A DNA stretch of 64,000 nt from Streptomyces monashensis (GCF_001866665.1 NZ_MLYO01000065.1:57633-121632); one strand, 5' to 3'; counted from the first letter of the stretch, positions 37,601 through 45,401 are shown. Notes: generated from the sequence alone by a model not told the origin. Numbers and translations are program-made.

Positions 37601-37776
37601 CCGCCCCCCGCCGGGCCGGCGTCTCCTCCTTCGGCGTCAGCGGCACCAACGTCCACCTCATCATCGAACAGTCACCGCTGCCCGATCCGTCACCGGCCAC
37701 GGCCCGCCCGGAGCGACCTGACGCCCCCTCACCCAGCAACAGATACTGGCTGGACGACATCATCAACCACTGCTGA
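31657..37776 (+). CDS. Type I PKS with terminal ketosynthase-like domain, KS-AT-KR-ACP-KS*
   Basis: A 2039-residue PKS. Residues 1-30 form a coiled-coil docking helix (MRDYLNRMVVNLRQAQQRI). Module 3: KS (Cys206, His341, His381), AT (GSSQG, nucleophile Ser657 with Ser656 where His is usual; YASH at 758), KR (GATGTLG at 1212, Tyr1354, no LDD and a Trp in STWGSG, so A-type), ACP (Ser1512). A second full-length KS-like domain (about 1583-2010) keeps Cys1754 (DTGCSS) and His1889 (EGHGSGT), but the NIGH motif reads HLGN, so the second catalytic His is Asn1929. The protein ends about 30 residues later with NRYWLDD, a post-AT-linker-like motif. There is no AT, ACP or TE after KS*. Confidence 0.95.
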   Translation: MANNEQMRDYLNRMVVNLRQAQQRIADLETERHAPIAIVALGCRYPGGIRSPEDLWRVVSEGTDVIGDLPDDRDWDVERLYHPDPGHTGTTHVRQGGFVEDAAGFDAQFFGISPREALAMDPQQRLLLETAWETVERARLDPQKLRGSRTGVFVGCNNVDYAARLPRIPDACEGHIGTGNVGSVLSGRLAYTLGLRGPALTVDTACSSSLVAIHLAVQALRRGECSMALAGGVTIMSSPLPFIEFSRQQVLAGDGRCKPFAEGADGMSLSEGAGLLLLERLSDARRNGHRVLAVIQGSAVNSDGASNGLSAPNGPAQQEVIRQALADARLTADQVDAVEAHGTGTALGDPIEAQALQAVYGQDRPRDRPLWLGSVKANLGHTQAAAAVAGLAKMVMALHRGVLPRTLHADSPSTHIDWSTGTVRLLAEEVPWERGERPRRAAVSSFGISGTNAHLIVEEPPAPDEAEAGEEREAVSGTPLAWPLSAASEPALRAQAARLCAHLAERPALDPADVAHSLTATRAALPHRAVVTGGDRASLLDGLRALADGAQAPQLVRGTARSGAKLAFMFAGQGAQWPGMAVELLDSSPVFRDSILACEQALNPYVDWSLTDVLRGRPGPSLEATAVIQPVMFSMAVSLSALWESLGVRPHAVVGSSQGEVAAACVAGVFSLEDAAKLIALRSQSVPDGEANSHPMISVILPREELEARLARWGDRLCIGAFNGPTSMVVSGDPVAAAEFQATCAADGIIHRPVASRYASHSRYVESTRERILADLAGLRPRQARIPFCSTVTGDLIDTTVMDAEYWYENLRRPVEFVQATHNLLATGHSCFVEITPHPVLSFGVRETIEQSAEATATVIPSLVRGQGGLAHFLTAAAAVYANGGPVDWERAPGHPGATVDLPTYAFQPTRYWMTAPEPAPEPAAEQAPVQAADTAEAAFWQSVTDQDPASLAATLGADSPAQRSALDTLLPLLAAWRRGRTMVADWRYTVQWEPAPEAEDAPPLRGNWLVLVPATGERTWPDTVFAALAGRGANAVRIPVDETIDTDGLTAALRQALDGGSAPAGVVSLLALAPGNHPQHPAVPQGLAANLTLLQALTALGSTAPVHLLTQGAVAITADEALPHPEQAMVWGLGMVAALELPTSWGGLIDLPDEPDSRTLTALCDTLAAGGDEDQLALRPSGRHVRRLVRTPQPAGEREPWQPRGTVLVTGATGTLGPHIARWLTELGAKHLVLVSRRGPDAPGMAELSTELGAAGTRVDLEACDISERAALAALLDRLERDGTPVRAVVHAATVIELAPLPRTSTADLARSLAAKAAGAAHLDELLDGRRLDAFILFSSVASTWGSGNHAAYSAANAYLDALAQRRRARGDRATSVGWGVWPLQDPYRPKDVDAHELWLRGLPIMDPEGAFTALKQAVDHGETCVTIAPVDWERFVPVFVSARPRPLLTGVPEAQQLINAQPLPTAEEPPRDGNPPPLELVRGVVAELLGHTDAEAVDEDLRFTEMGVDSLIAVQIRDRLGGLTGRQLPVTLIYNHPTVAAVARYLHDIQPTDPQPQEPKAQEPQAPEVVAEPSPSIPAPTDEPIAIVAMGCRYPGEVRSPDDLWELLLSGQDAITGFPKDRGWDLPTAGPVQAGGFLTDIADFAPELFGIPPHEALAMDPQHRLLLQVCREAIGRAGIEPRSLRGSDTAVFTGVPASDYAARFLHDWSRADALPQDVRALLARGNVASLASGRLAYVFGFEGQAVSLDTGCSSALLAIHLAANALRRGECGLALAGGVTVMSTPATFSSAAEHLGLAPDGRSKSFTDVADGMGLSEGAGILLLERLSDARRAGHPVLAVIRGSAVNHSGAGNGLTVPSGSAQLRVMRRALADSGLTGAEVDMVEGHGSGTALGDALEAEAVIAAYAQQRPDGRPLWLRSAKSHLGNAQNASGTASVISAVQAIRQGTIPPTLHAEKPARNTPWSPKGVQLPTEPIPWPTAPRRAGVSSFGVSGTNVHLIIEQSPLPDPSPATARPERPDAPSPSNRYWLDDIINHC

Positions 37777-37783
37777 CCGCTGC

Positions 37784-37822
37784 GCTTTTGGGCCCGGCCA
37801 CTCACGTCCCGGGCCCAAAAGC
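37784..37822 (+). terminator. Strong hairpin terminator after the PKS operon
   Basis: A perfect 14-bp inverted repeat, GCTTTTGGGCCCGG and CCGGGCCCAAAAGC, with an 11-base loop, starts 7 bases after the PKS-2 stop codon. It marks the end of the KAS III-ACP-PKS transcription unit. Confidence 0.85.
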
Positions 37823-37979
37823 CGACTTGCTGTCCATCGCCCGGGCGGCGTTCCGGAGGATGTCCCCGTGTGCGACATCCCTTGAGTTCCTCTGAGCCCC
37901 GCTGAGTCCCCGGCCCTGTGGCCAGAGGGTTCTTCTTCCTTGGCATGCCCTTCGGCCTTGTGAAGGAACTTCAGATTTC

Positions 37980-38210
37980 TTGAATTACTCTCATCTCGTC
38001 CGACCAATCCGCAGTCTGGTCGAAGGTGAGGGGGCTCGGTTGACGCCGGCAGTCGTAGGGGACTTGCGTGAGCACTGGGCGCCGGCGTCGGCGGAGGAGC
38101 TGGAGCGGTTCGAGACCGATGTGCTGTCGGGGTTCGTGCTCGCGCGGGCCTCGGCGGGCCTGGCGGACGGCACGATCCGCGGAGACGTCGGGCACCTGGA
38201 GCACGGGTGA
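37980..38210 (+). pseudogene. Integrase N-terminal remnant
   Basis: A 76-residue frame with the core-binding-type segment FVLARASAGLADGTIRGDVG resembles the N-terminal part of a Streptomyces tyrosine recombinase. It ends by stop codon just where the next gene scrap begins; no catalytic domain follows. Probably a deletion remnant. Confidence 0.5.
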
Positions 38211-38866
38211 CTGAGACGGACAGCCAGATGGTTCATGTAGACCGAGACTGGCTCGCCCTCAGAGAGACAGGACACCTGCTCGTGGAACGCGGCTTCGCGG
38301 GTGGCCGGCGCCGTGCGGCGCTGGGGCGGGCGCGAAGACGAACAGCACCGGTGCCCCTGTACCGCGCGGCGTTCGTCCCCACGCTCGCCCTGTCGCTCGC
38401 CGGCCCGCTGCTGGGACTGGCCCGCGGCGCGAAGGAGCTGGTGCTGGCCTCCCTCGCGACGGACCGGGGCATTTCGCATACGCACTACGCACAGGCACGC
38501 GAGGCACCCTCCACCCAGATGCAGCTCGCCGAGGCGGCATCGCTGATCGACACTGCCACCCTGCACCTGATGCGTGCCGCGGACGATGTCGACAGCTGCG
38601 CGGCGAGCGGCCAGTGCATGCCCCTGGTCAACCGGACCCGGGCGCGCATGGACATCGGCACGCTCGCCCGCTGCTCACGAGATGCACTGGACCTGCTGCC
38701 GAGCATCCAGGGGGCCCGGAGTTTCGCCGACGACAGTCCGCTGCAGCGCATCTGGCGGGATCTGGAGACCGGTACGCGGCATGCCATGGTCAACCCCGCC
38801 ATCGCCACCGAGATGAACGGCCGGACCCTGCTCGGCATCGAGGACCAGATCACCCCGCTGATCTGA
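38207..38866 (+). pseudogene. Flavin monooxygenase / acyl-CoA dehydrogenase-like, C-terminal half only
   Basis: From about 38350 the frame matches the C-terminal helical domain of two-component flavin monooxygenases of the acyl-CoA dehydrogenase fold (PLYRAAFVPTLALSLAGPLL, QMQLAEAASLIDTATLHL, NPAIATEMNGRTLLG). The N-terminal FAD-binding half is missing, and the first 45 residues look out of frame. Such oxygenases are common tailoring enzymes in polyketide clusters, so this may be a lost tailoring gene of the neighbouring PKS (inference). Confidence 0.65.
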
Positions 38867-39175
38867 ACGGGCAGCGCCCGACGACGCCAACGCACCCGGG
38901 GTCTCCTCCCAGGACAGGACGGCGGGGCAGCAGGAAACGGCGGCCCGCAAGCCACACAGGGCGACGCGGCGTCAGCACAGCGACGCACCATCCGACCGGA
39001 ACCGGCCATGGCAGCACGCGTTACTACAGCAGCAGGAGATCGAGCACAAGCTTGGCGATCTTGTAACGATGGGCCGCCACCTGTGACACGCAGGACGTGG
39101 GACGCGCTGAACACAGTGACCCCGTCGGGGTCACGCCGCCTGCTCTCCGGGCGGAGGTACGCGGGCGGCATCAAG
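38867..39175. other. Gap without a recognised gene
   Basis: About 310 bases between the oxygenase remnant and a hairpin. A short frame near 39012-39092 (HALLQQQEIEHKLGDLVTMG) looks like a protein tail but is too short to place. No RNA gene or promoter is evident. Confidence 0.4.
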
Positions 39176-39220
39176 ACAGGGGCGGGCCCGTTTACCCCCC
39201 GTGGCGGGCCCGCCCCCTGT
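39176..39220 (+). terminator. Hairpin upstream of the glycosyltransferase
   Basis: An inverted repeat, ACAGGGGCGGGCCCG and CGGGCCCGCCCCCTGT, pairs over about 15 bp with one bulged C and a loop of about 14 bases. It lies about 35 bases before the glycosyltransferase start. It may terminate upstream transcription or attenuate the gene. Confidence 0.55.
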
Positions 39221-39254
39221 TCATCTCGCAGCGTTTCGAGTGGAGTTCACGCCG

Positions 39255-40262
39255 ATGATCAGTGTCATAGTCGCCGCGTACGACCTTCAGGGACAGCTGG
39301 GGGTCTGCCTGAATTCGATACTGAACCAATCCTTCCGGGACGTGGAGGTTGTCGCGGTCCTGGACCAGTCTGCTGAATGCCCTGCGGGCTTGGTGGAAGA
39401 CTATGCTCGGCGGGATGGGCGGGTCTCGGTGGTGCGGCTGACGGGCGCCGCCGGCATCGGCCGGATACGCAACGCGGGGGCGGAGCGCGCCGCCGGTGAC
39501 TACCTGCTGTTCCTGGACAGCGATCACATCATCGGGGGTGAAACGCTTCAGGCGATGGTCGATCGGCTGCAATCGGCAGACGAGCCGGATGTTCTTCTCT
39601 TCGGGCACACTCGCCTCCATCGCGGCCGCTCATGGCCCGGTGCCGCCGCCGACCTGCTCGGCCGGCAAGGACGTGAGCCCTTCGCCTCGATGGACCAGCC
39701 CGAGTTGTTCGGTGCTCCCGCCTACTCATGGGACCGCTTGATCCGCCGCGACCTGTGGACCCGGCAGGAACTCGCGTTCCCCGACGGCCTCCACGAGGAG
39801 GTCACAGTCGTCCACCGCGCCATGCTCGCAGCCGACCGGGTCGCCGTCCTGAAATGGAACTGCGTCCAGATCCGCCGCCGGCACACTCAGCACCCCGCAG
39901 GCTCACCGGACGGCACCCACTTCGACGTCTTCGACCGGTACGAAGAGAGCTTCGACTTGCTCGAGGCGCGCGACGCCCTGGACGTCGTGGCTCCCTTTCT
40001 CTTCACTCGTATGATCCGTCACTACCTCTTCCTCCTCAATCTCGAGGGATGTCTCTCCCGTTCCGAGCGCCCGCAGTTCTTCCAGCGCGCCAGCGAGCAC
40101 TACCGGCGGTTCCTCCCCGACGGCTACGAGCACCCCGAAGGTCGGGAGGGTGTCAAGTTCCAACTCGTGGCGAGCGGGAGATACACTGCGCTGGAGGCCG
40201 CCAGTCTCCCTCAGCGCGCGCGGAGTTTCGTCTCCCAGGGCGCCGCCGTCCGCGGACGGTAG
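39255..40262 (+). CDS. Family 2 glycosyltransferase
   Basis: A 335-residue GT-A glycosyltransferase. The start MISVIVAAYDLQGQLGVCLNS is the canonical GT2 first strand. LLFLDSDHIIGGETL carries the metal/nucleotide-sugar DxD-type site. HEEVTVVHRAML matches the acceptor-side region. The C-terminal 130 residues are helical, like the GT2 part of teichoic-acid-type transferases. The ATG at 39255 has GGAG about nine bases upstream. Substrate unknown: it could modify a polyketide or a cell-wall polymer. Confidence 0.85.
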   Translation: MISVIVAAYDLQGQLGVCLNSILNQSFRDVEVVAVLDQSAECPAGLVEDYARRDGRVSVVRLTGAAGIGRIRNAGAERAAGDYLLFLDSDHIIGGETLQAMVDRLQSADEPDVLLFGHTRLHRGRSWPGAAADLLGRQGREPFASMDQPELFGAPAYSWDRLIRRDLWTRQELAFPDGLHEEVTVVHRAMLAADRVAVLKWNCVQIRRRHTQHPAGSPDGTHFDVFDRYEESFDLLEARDALDVVAPFLFTRMIRHYLFLLNLEGCLSRSERPQFFQRASEHYRRFLPDGYEHPEGREGVKFQLVASGRYTALEAASLPQRARSFVSQGAAVRGR

Positions 40263-40770
40263 CCCCGGGCTGGGTGACTTCGACCGTTACTGCCGCCGAC
40301 AGAGCGGCGCCGCATGTACCGCACCCTGCACCGCCGGGTCAGCGCGTCCACCCAGATGAACGCATACGGTCCGGCGTCCAGCAGCCGGTTGCGAAACGCG
40401 GTGGCCTGCTTGTCCAGGTGCCGGGCCATGGCCGAGACGGAGTGCGGCTCGTGACGACCGCGCCTCACCGCACAAGCAGGGCGTGCCCACACCACAAGGC
40501 ACGGCCCGCCGAGCGACGTGACATCAGCCCGTACTACCTGGCGCAAGCCGCCTGATTCCTCGGTCGTGAGACAGTCGTCATTCCGGGCCGGCTACAAGCG
40601 CCTCGCAGGCTGGGAATACGGGTGCAAGGCGGATGGATCGGCTGGTAGCGTCCCGCCGTCTACAGCCGGGCGCATCGCCCCCGCCCCCGAGCAGGTGCAT
40701 TGTTTGAAGGTCCGACCGAGCTCCTACGCATCCCGTCCCTTCCTCAAGGACTCAAGGAGCCCGTTCACCG
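40263..40770. other. Gap containing an IS256 fragment
   Basis: About 510 bases between the glycosyltransferase and the methyltransferase remnant. It contains the IS256 transposase scrap annotated separately. The rest (40460-40770) shows no gene; it should include any promoter of the methyltransferase. Confidence 0.45.
40325..40450 (-). pseudogene. IS256-family transposase fragment
   Basis: The minus strand reads SVSAMARHLDKQATAFRNR and LLDAGPYAFIWVDALTRRC, which match the segment of IS256 (mutator-type) transposases around the first catalytic Asp. Both ends of the gene are missing. Confidence 0.7.
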
Positions 40771-41885
40771 ATGTCCGACATCACATCGACGACTTCACAC
40801 GGCGACCTCGCTAACCTCCTGAACCACCCTCGCCACCCGCGCAGCAACCGCTACGACGTCCGCTGGACCATCGAGAACCAGATGGGCCCGCACGCCCTGT
40901 GGCTCCTGGAATGGCTGTCCCCCGCGCTCGGCCTCGAGGAACTGCGCCCCGGCGCCCGCGTCCTCGACCGCGGCTGCGGCTGCGGCCGCGCCATGACGTC
41001 CGTCTTCCTTGCCCGGGAGCACGGCTTCCGGGTCGTCGCCGCCGACCTGTGGGCCAAGCCCGACGAGAATGCGACGCGCATCGCCGAGGCGGGCGTCGCC
41101 CAGCGCGTCCTGCCCGTTTCCGCCGAAGCCCACGACCTGCCTTTCGCGCAGGGCCACTTCGACGCGATCGTGAGCATCGACGCCTACCAGTACTTCGGCA
41201 CGAACGACCTCTACCTGCCCACCCTCACCCGACTGCTGAAGCCCGGCGGGCGGATAGGCGTCGTCGTACCCGCACTCCGGGAGAAACCGGAAGGCACCGA
41301 GCCTCCCGAGCACCTGAAGCCGTACTGGGAGCCGGACTTCTGGGTGTTCCATTCCCCCGCCTGATGGCGGCGCAACTGGACGCGCAGCGGAGCCGTGGAG
41401 GTAGAGGCCGCCGACTGGCACCCGACGGCTGGCGCGACTGGCTGCTGTGGAGCGAAGTGTGCGCCGAGGAGAGCCCGTACGAATCGATGACGCGCATGGC
41501 CCGCGAATCCGTGGAACTGCTACGCGCCGGTGAAGGCCACCTCTTCCTGCCCCCGCGCTGGGCCGTCATCGGCATGGCAGCCGCCTACGCAGCGTCCTAC
41601 GCCGGCGGCCTGCTCGTCACCGGGCTCAAGCTGCGCCACCGTTTGGAAGGCCGCCTGGACGGCAAACGGCTCGTGCGTACGTACGGGAAACTCACGGCCG
41701 CGGCGGGGGCCGCCGGCGCAGTCGGCTGGGCGGTGGCCCGCATCTGCTCCGGTGCCGTCCCTGCTCCCGTCGTCGGCTCTGTGCTGGCGCTGGCTGCCGG
41801 CGGTGTCACGATGCTGGTGCTGTTCGTGCTGCTGGCCCGCCTGCTCCGCGTCTCGGAATTGCGGAGTCTGCCCGGTCTGGGCTGA
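40771..41885 (+). pseudogene. SAM methyltransferase joined to a MurJ C-terminal tail
   Basis: The first part is a class I methyltransferase (VLDRGCGCGRAMTSVFLA as SAM motif, LPFAQGHFDAIVSIDAYQYF, LLKPGGRIGVVVP). It is broken by TGA at 41362 in place of an expected Trp codon (HSPA-stop-WRRNW). It breaks again by loss of one base near 41425, after which homology continues in another frame (DGWRDWLLWSEVCAEESPYE). At about 41550 the methyltransferase gives way abruptly to the final helices of the lipid II flippase MurJ (GLLVTGLKLRHRLEGRLDG, VLFVLLARLLRVSELRS). The gene is a deletion chimera. Confidence 0.75.
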
Positions 41886-41964
41886 CCAGTAGCCGCAGGG
41901 GCGCCGGGCGTATCGACAGATCTTTCTCGCACCGACGCCGCGACCTTGCCGCCCCGGTCCTTAG

Positions 41965-42399
41965 CTAGAACAACTTCCAGTGGCCCTCGGAGACCACTTC
42001 GACGGCGCCGCCGGCCACCTTGATGGCCGTCTGCTCGTCAATCGCATACGCCGGCCCCGTGATCCGGGCCGCCCATCGTTCTGCGGCGGCCATGGTGTTG
42101 TCCGGGCACGCCGGATGATCCAGGTGCGGGAAGATCGAGACATCGACGACGCCCAGCGCACGGTCGCCGCCGGCGGGCGGCTTCCAGCCCACGAACTCCT
42201 CCCCGACACGGGGGGTCATCACCACGCTCCCGGCGCTGAGTCCCACGTAGACCATGTCGGGCAGCGACGGCAGGAGTTCAGCCAGCCCGGACTCCCGCAT
42301 CCAAGCGCTGGACTCGGCGATCGGCTTACCCAGGAGATCGACCAGCACATCCTGGATGCTCGCGTTCTTGATACCGGAGTCGGTGAGGAGAAGCTTCAT
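41965..42399 (-). pseudogene. pepE: Peptidase E (S51) with internal deletion
   Basis: A 144-residue frame. The N-terminus MKLLLTDSGIKNASIQDVLV and C-terminus AYAIDEQTAIKVAGGAVEVV match aspartyl dipeptidase E. The nucleophile motif VGLSAGSVV and FPHLDHP are present. About 80 residues are missing between LLGKPIAES and WMRESGLAEL, the region that includes LVGGGDP-type residues of the active site. The loss is in frame. The second ATG (42399) is best spaced from AAAGGA. It is probably inactive, though the frame is intact. Confidence 0.75.
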
Positions 42400-42514
42400 C
42401 ATGTCCTTTCCAAGGTGCTGGCCGCGCGCGTCAACAACCAGCCGTTCGCCAACGCGTCGCAGCCGCCACCACGTCACGGCTGCAGCAGGAGCAGGCACTA
42501 AAAGGTCATCTCAT

Positions 42515-42945
42515 TTGGCAAGCCGGCGGTAGCAGACGAGGGTGCGAGCAATGCTGGTGAAGGCCAAAAGTGCTCGGCTTTGCGCTCGTGGCGACGGTGC
42601 AGTCGGCGGCATCCGGCGAGCCAGGCCATGGTCCGCTCGGTCACCCAACGGTGACGGCCCAGCCACCTGGAGGACTCCATGCCCTTGCGGGCGATGCGGT
42701 GCTGGATGCCGCGCTCGCGGAGCCGTTTCCGCAGATGAGCGTGATCATAACCCTTGTCGCCGTGGAGCTTGCCCGGCTTACGCCGACGCGGATCGGGGCG
42801 GGAGCAGACGGCAGGATGCCGCGCACGAGCGGCTCCAGGGCCTGGCTGCCGTGGAGGTTGGCACCGGAGATCCCCACGGACAGGGGCAGTCCGGTCCGCT
42901 CGATGATCAAGTGGATCTTCGACCCCTTCTTGCCCCGATCCACGA
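42515..42945 (-). mobile_element. Truncated IS5-type element (right part)
   Basis: The end GTCATCTCATTTG (42515-42527) is identical to the ends of the IS at 45798-46644. The minus strand reads the same transposase C-terminal region in two frames (GSKIHLIIERTGLPLSVGIS, LGRHRWVTERTMAWLAGCRR). The left half is missing and the frame is broken, so the copy is dead. It lies in inverted orientation relative to the more complete copy 3 kb away. Confidence 0.8.
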
Positions 42946-43069
42946 GTCGGATCAGCCTGCTCCTCGGCCGGCTCGATGGATGCGACGAGCCGCAGCTACG
43001 AATTCGTCCTGAACTCTGGCGGCAGGCAGGGAGTAGTTGCTCATTCTCGTGCTGTTCGCGATGGCCTGG

Positions 43070-44057
43070 TCAGCGCAGGTCGAGTACAGCCTTCCCGATG
43101 AGGCCGTTCTCGACGGCCTCGTGTGCGAGCGCCACGTCGTCGAGGCTGAAGGAGTGCACTGGCAGTGGCGTGAGACCGTCCTCGCGCAGGGCTGCGGTGA
43201 TCTCTGTGGCGACGCGCAGCAGCGCGTCCTGCGGTTCGGTGAGGAACAGCGCGAACCGCAGCACCAGGTTGGACCGCATGAGCCGGAAGACCGGCAGGGT
43301 CGGGTCGTCGGGCTGTGCTGCGTAGGTCACGATGGTTGCTCCCGGGCCGGTGACAGCCAGGTCCAGTTCGAGGTTGTCGGTCAGCGAGACCTCGATGATC
43401 CGATCGACAGGCCCCGGCCCCCTCGAGGATCAGCTGGGCGGCGTCGGCGTCGCGGTAGTTCACGACGAGGTCTGCACCCGCGGCCCTGGCCAACGCGGCC
43501 TTTTCCGGACCGCTGACCGTCGTCACGATCCGAGCGCCCGCAATCCGGCCGAGTTCGATCGCGTAGTGCCCGACGGCGCCCGCACCGGCCGCGACGAGTA
43601 CGGTGCGGTCGCGGGGCGAACCGTCGGCATGCAGGCACCAGTGCGCGGTCATCGCTGGGATGCCGAGGCAGGCGCCGAGCTCCTCGGAGATCCCGTCCGG
43701 CAGCGCAATGGCCTGTTCGGACGGTACTACGGTCCACTCCGCCGCGGTCCCCCACGGATGGCCTGCGCCGGCCATCCAGATCCACACGCGTTCACCGGTC
43801 CGGCTCGGGTCGACGCCCGCGCCGATCGCGTCGATCATGCCGGTGCCGTCCTGGTGCGGAATGCGGCCGGTGTGTTCGCCGACACGCTGGAAGTCCTGCG
43901 GGGTGGAGTTCAGCCGCATGAAGATGTCGCCCGGGTTGATCGCGGAGAGTGCGATACGAACGCGGACCTGGCCAGGGCCGGGCCCGGGGCGTTCGATGTC
44001 AAGCACCCGCAGCACGCTCTTCGCAGGACCGGGTGTGTCGTAGAAGGCTGCCCTCAT
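43070..44057 (-). pseudogene. NADPH:quinone oxidoreductase / alcohol dehydrogenase, frameshifted
   Basis: A zinc-free medium-chain reductase of about 325 residues. The ATG at 44057 begins MRAAFYDTPGPAKSVLRVL. The cofactor motif LVAAGAGAVGHYAIELGRI is intact. Near 43422 one extra G in GGGG changes the frame (EGAG then out of frame). The rest (RIIEVSLTDNLELDLAVTG, HSFSLDDVALAHEAVENG, IGKAVLDLR) reads to the TGA at 43070. A single homopolymer base decides whether the gene is alive, so a sequencing error is possible. Confidence 0.78.
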
Positions 44058-44457
44058 CGGTTCATCTCTCCGCTTGGGTGTGGCCGATCCACGGCACTGG
44101 CCGGGGAACGCGCACGTCACCACGGTGGGGTCCTTCCCCACGTCGTGGCGTGATTCCTTGGCGGCGAGATTCCCGCCTTTCGAACGGTCGGTTGAGACGG
44201 ATCGAACGTGCCGCGGATCATCGGCGGGTTCCACCACGCCGGTCCGCGCTGTGGCCGACAGCTGGACCTTGTGCCCCTTTGTGCGTGGGCGAGTTGTTCC
44301 CAGACGTGGGTTAACATCGTTGGCCGCGGGCTGACTGGGACGAAAGCGGGTGACGCCGGTCGAGTCGGGGCAGACGAAACGTGCCTCCGTCATGTCGCTC
44401 GGTGACATCGGCGCGGACGGGTTCAGTCCGCAGCCTTCCGGGCCCGTGACTCTCGCT
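44058..44457. other. Gap without a recognised gene
   Basis: About 400 bases between the dehydrogenase start and the hydratase stop, both on the minus strand. The minus frame stays open upstream of the dehydrogenase but shows no domain. A dehydrogenase promoter is expected here. Confidence 0.4.
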
Positions 44458-45294
44458 CTACAGGCCGGCTGCGACGCTTCGCATGACCGATTCCAGATCG
44501 CGCTCGCCCGCAGGGGTCTGCGCACCGTGCTCCAGGGCCCCTGCCATGAGTCGTGCCGGCAGATCCCCGCTCACCAACTCCGCCCATGCATCGTTCTCCG
44601 CTCGCAGGCCGTCGGTCAGGTCCGCCGGAGGGACCAATCGCTTGGCGGCGGCGATGAGCGCCGGGGAAAGCGCGGCGATCTTTTCCGCCACCCCGTCGAC
44701 GAACGTGTCCAGCTCGGCCGCGGGTACCGCACGGTTGATCCACCCGTAGGCGGCTGCGGTGTCCGCATCTACCAGATCGCCGGTGAGCAGCAGCTCCAGC
44801 GCCCGGTTGCGCCCGGCCCGCTCGCGCAGGTACTGCGTTCCTCCACCGCCCGGCACGATGCCCATCAGCACCTCGCTCTGCCCGATACCCGCGGTCTCCC
44901 GCGCGGCGAAGGTCATGTCGGCCGCCGCGACGAACTCGGCGCCGCCGGCTCGCGCCTTGCCCGCCAGTTTGATGATCGTCACCTGCGGCTGATGGCGTAG
45001 CAGCTCGCCGACCCCCTGGAAGAGATTGGCGTCCGGGTTGCGGTCCGCGATCCCCTGCAGCTCGTCCATCTCGTTGAGGATGTGGATGTCTACGTGGGCG
45101 ATGAAGAGCTCGGGGTTGGCGCTGGAGAACACGATGACGCGGACCGAGCGATCGTCCCGCAGCGTCCCGAGGGCGTCGTGCAGTTCGCGGATCAGGGTTC
45201 CACTGAGCACGTTGACAGGGGGGTTGTCCAGGGTGATCCAGGCGACTCCGGCATCGATGGAGACGCGGAGAGTCGTGTACTGGTCCAGGTTCAT
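44458..45294 (-). CDS. Enoyl-CoA hydratase/isomerase family protein
   Basis: A 278-residue crotonase-fold protein. WITLDNPPVNVLSGTLIREL is the N-terminal family motif. KARAGGAEFVAAADMTFAA forms the oxyanion-hole region. GQSEVLMGIVPGGGGTQYLR matches the catalytic-loop region. The substrate is unknown. The ATG at 45294 is about 107 bases from the divergent HxlR regulator, with a palindrome between them, so it is probably the regulator's target. Confidence 0.88.
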   Translation of the reverse strand: MNLDQYTTLRVSIDAGVAWITLDNPPVNVLSGTLIRELHDALGTLRDDRSVRVIVFSSANPELFIAHVDIHILNEMDELQGIADRNPDANLFQGVGELLRHQPQVTIIKLAGKARAGGAEFVAAADMTFAARETAGIGQSEVLMGIVPGGGGTQYLRERAGRNRALELLLTGDLVDADTAAAYGWINRAVPAAELDTFVDGVAEKIAALSPALIAAAKRLVPPADLTDGLRAENDAWAELVSGDLPARLMAGALEHGAQTPAGERDLESVMRSVAAGL

Positions 45295-45321
45295 GAGTGT
45301 TCCCAGGTTTGCGGTGAGCCA

Positions 45322-45344
45322 GTAGGTTTGCAACGCATACCTAC
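45322..45344. promoter_or_regulatory. Palindromic operator between hydratase and HxlR genes
   Basis: An imperfect 23-base palindrome whose arms are GTAGGT.TGC and GCA.ACCTAC lies in the divergent intergenic region. Eighteen of its 23 positions match its own reverse complement. HxlR-family regulators usually bind such sites next to their own gene, so this is a likely operator controlling both directions. Confidence 0.6.
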
Positions 45345-45401
45345 CCTGGGCTCCGCGCCGAGGACGGTCAATAACGCACTTTTCAACAACCAAGGATCAC
45401 C

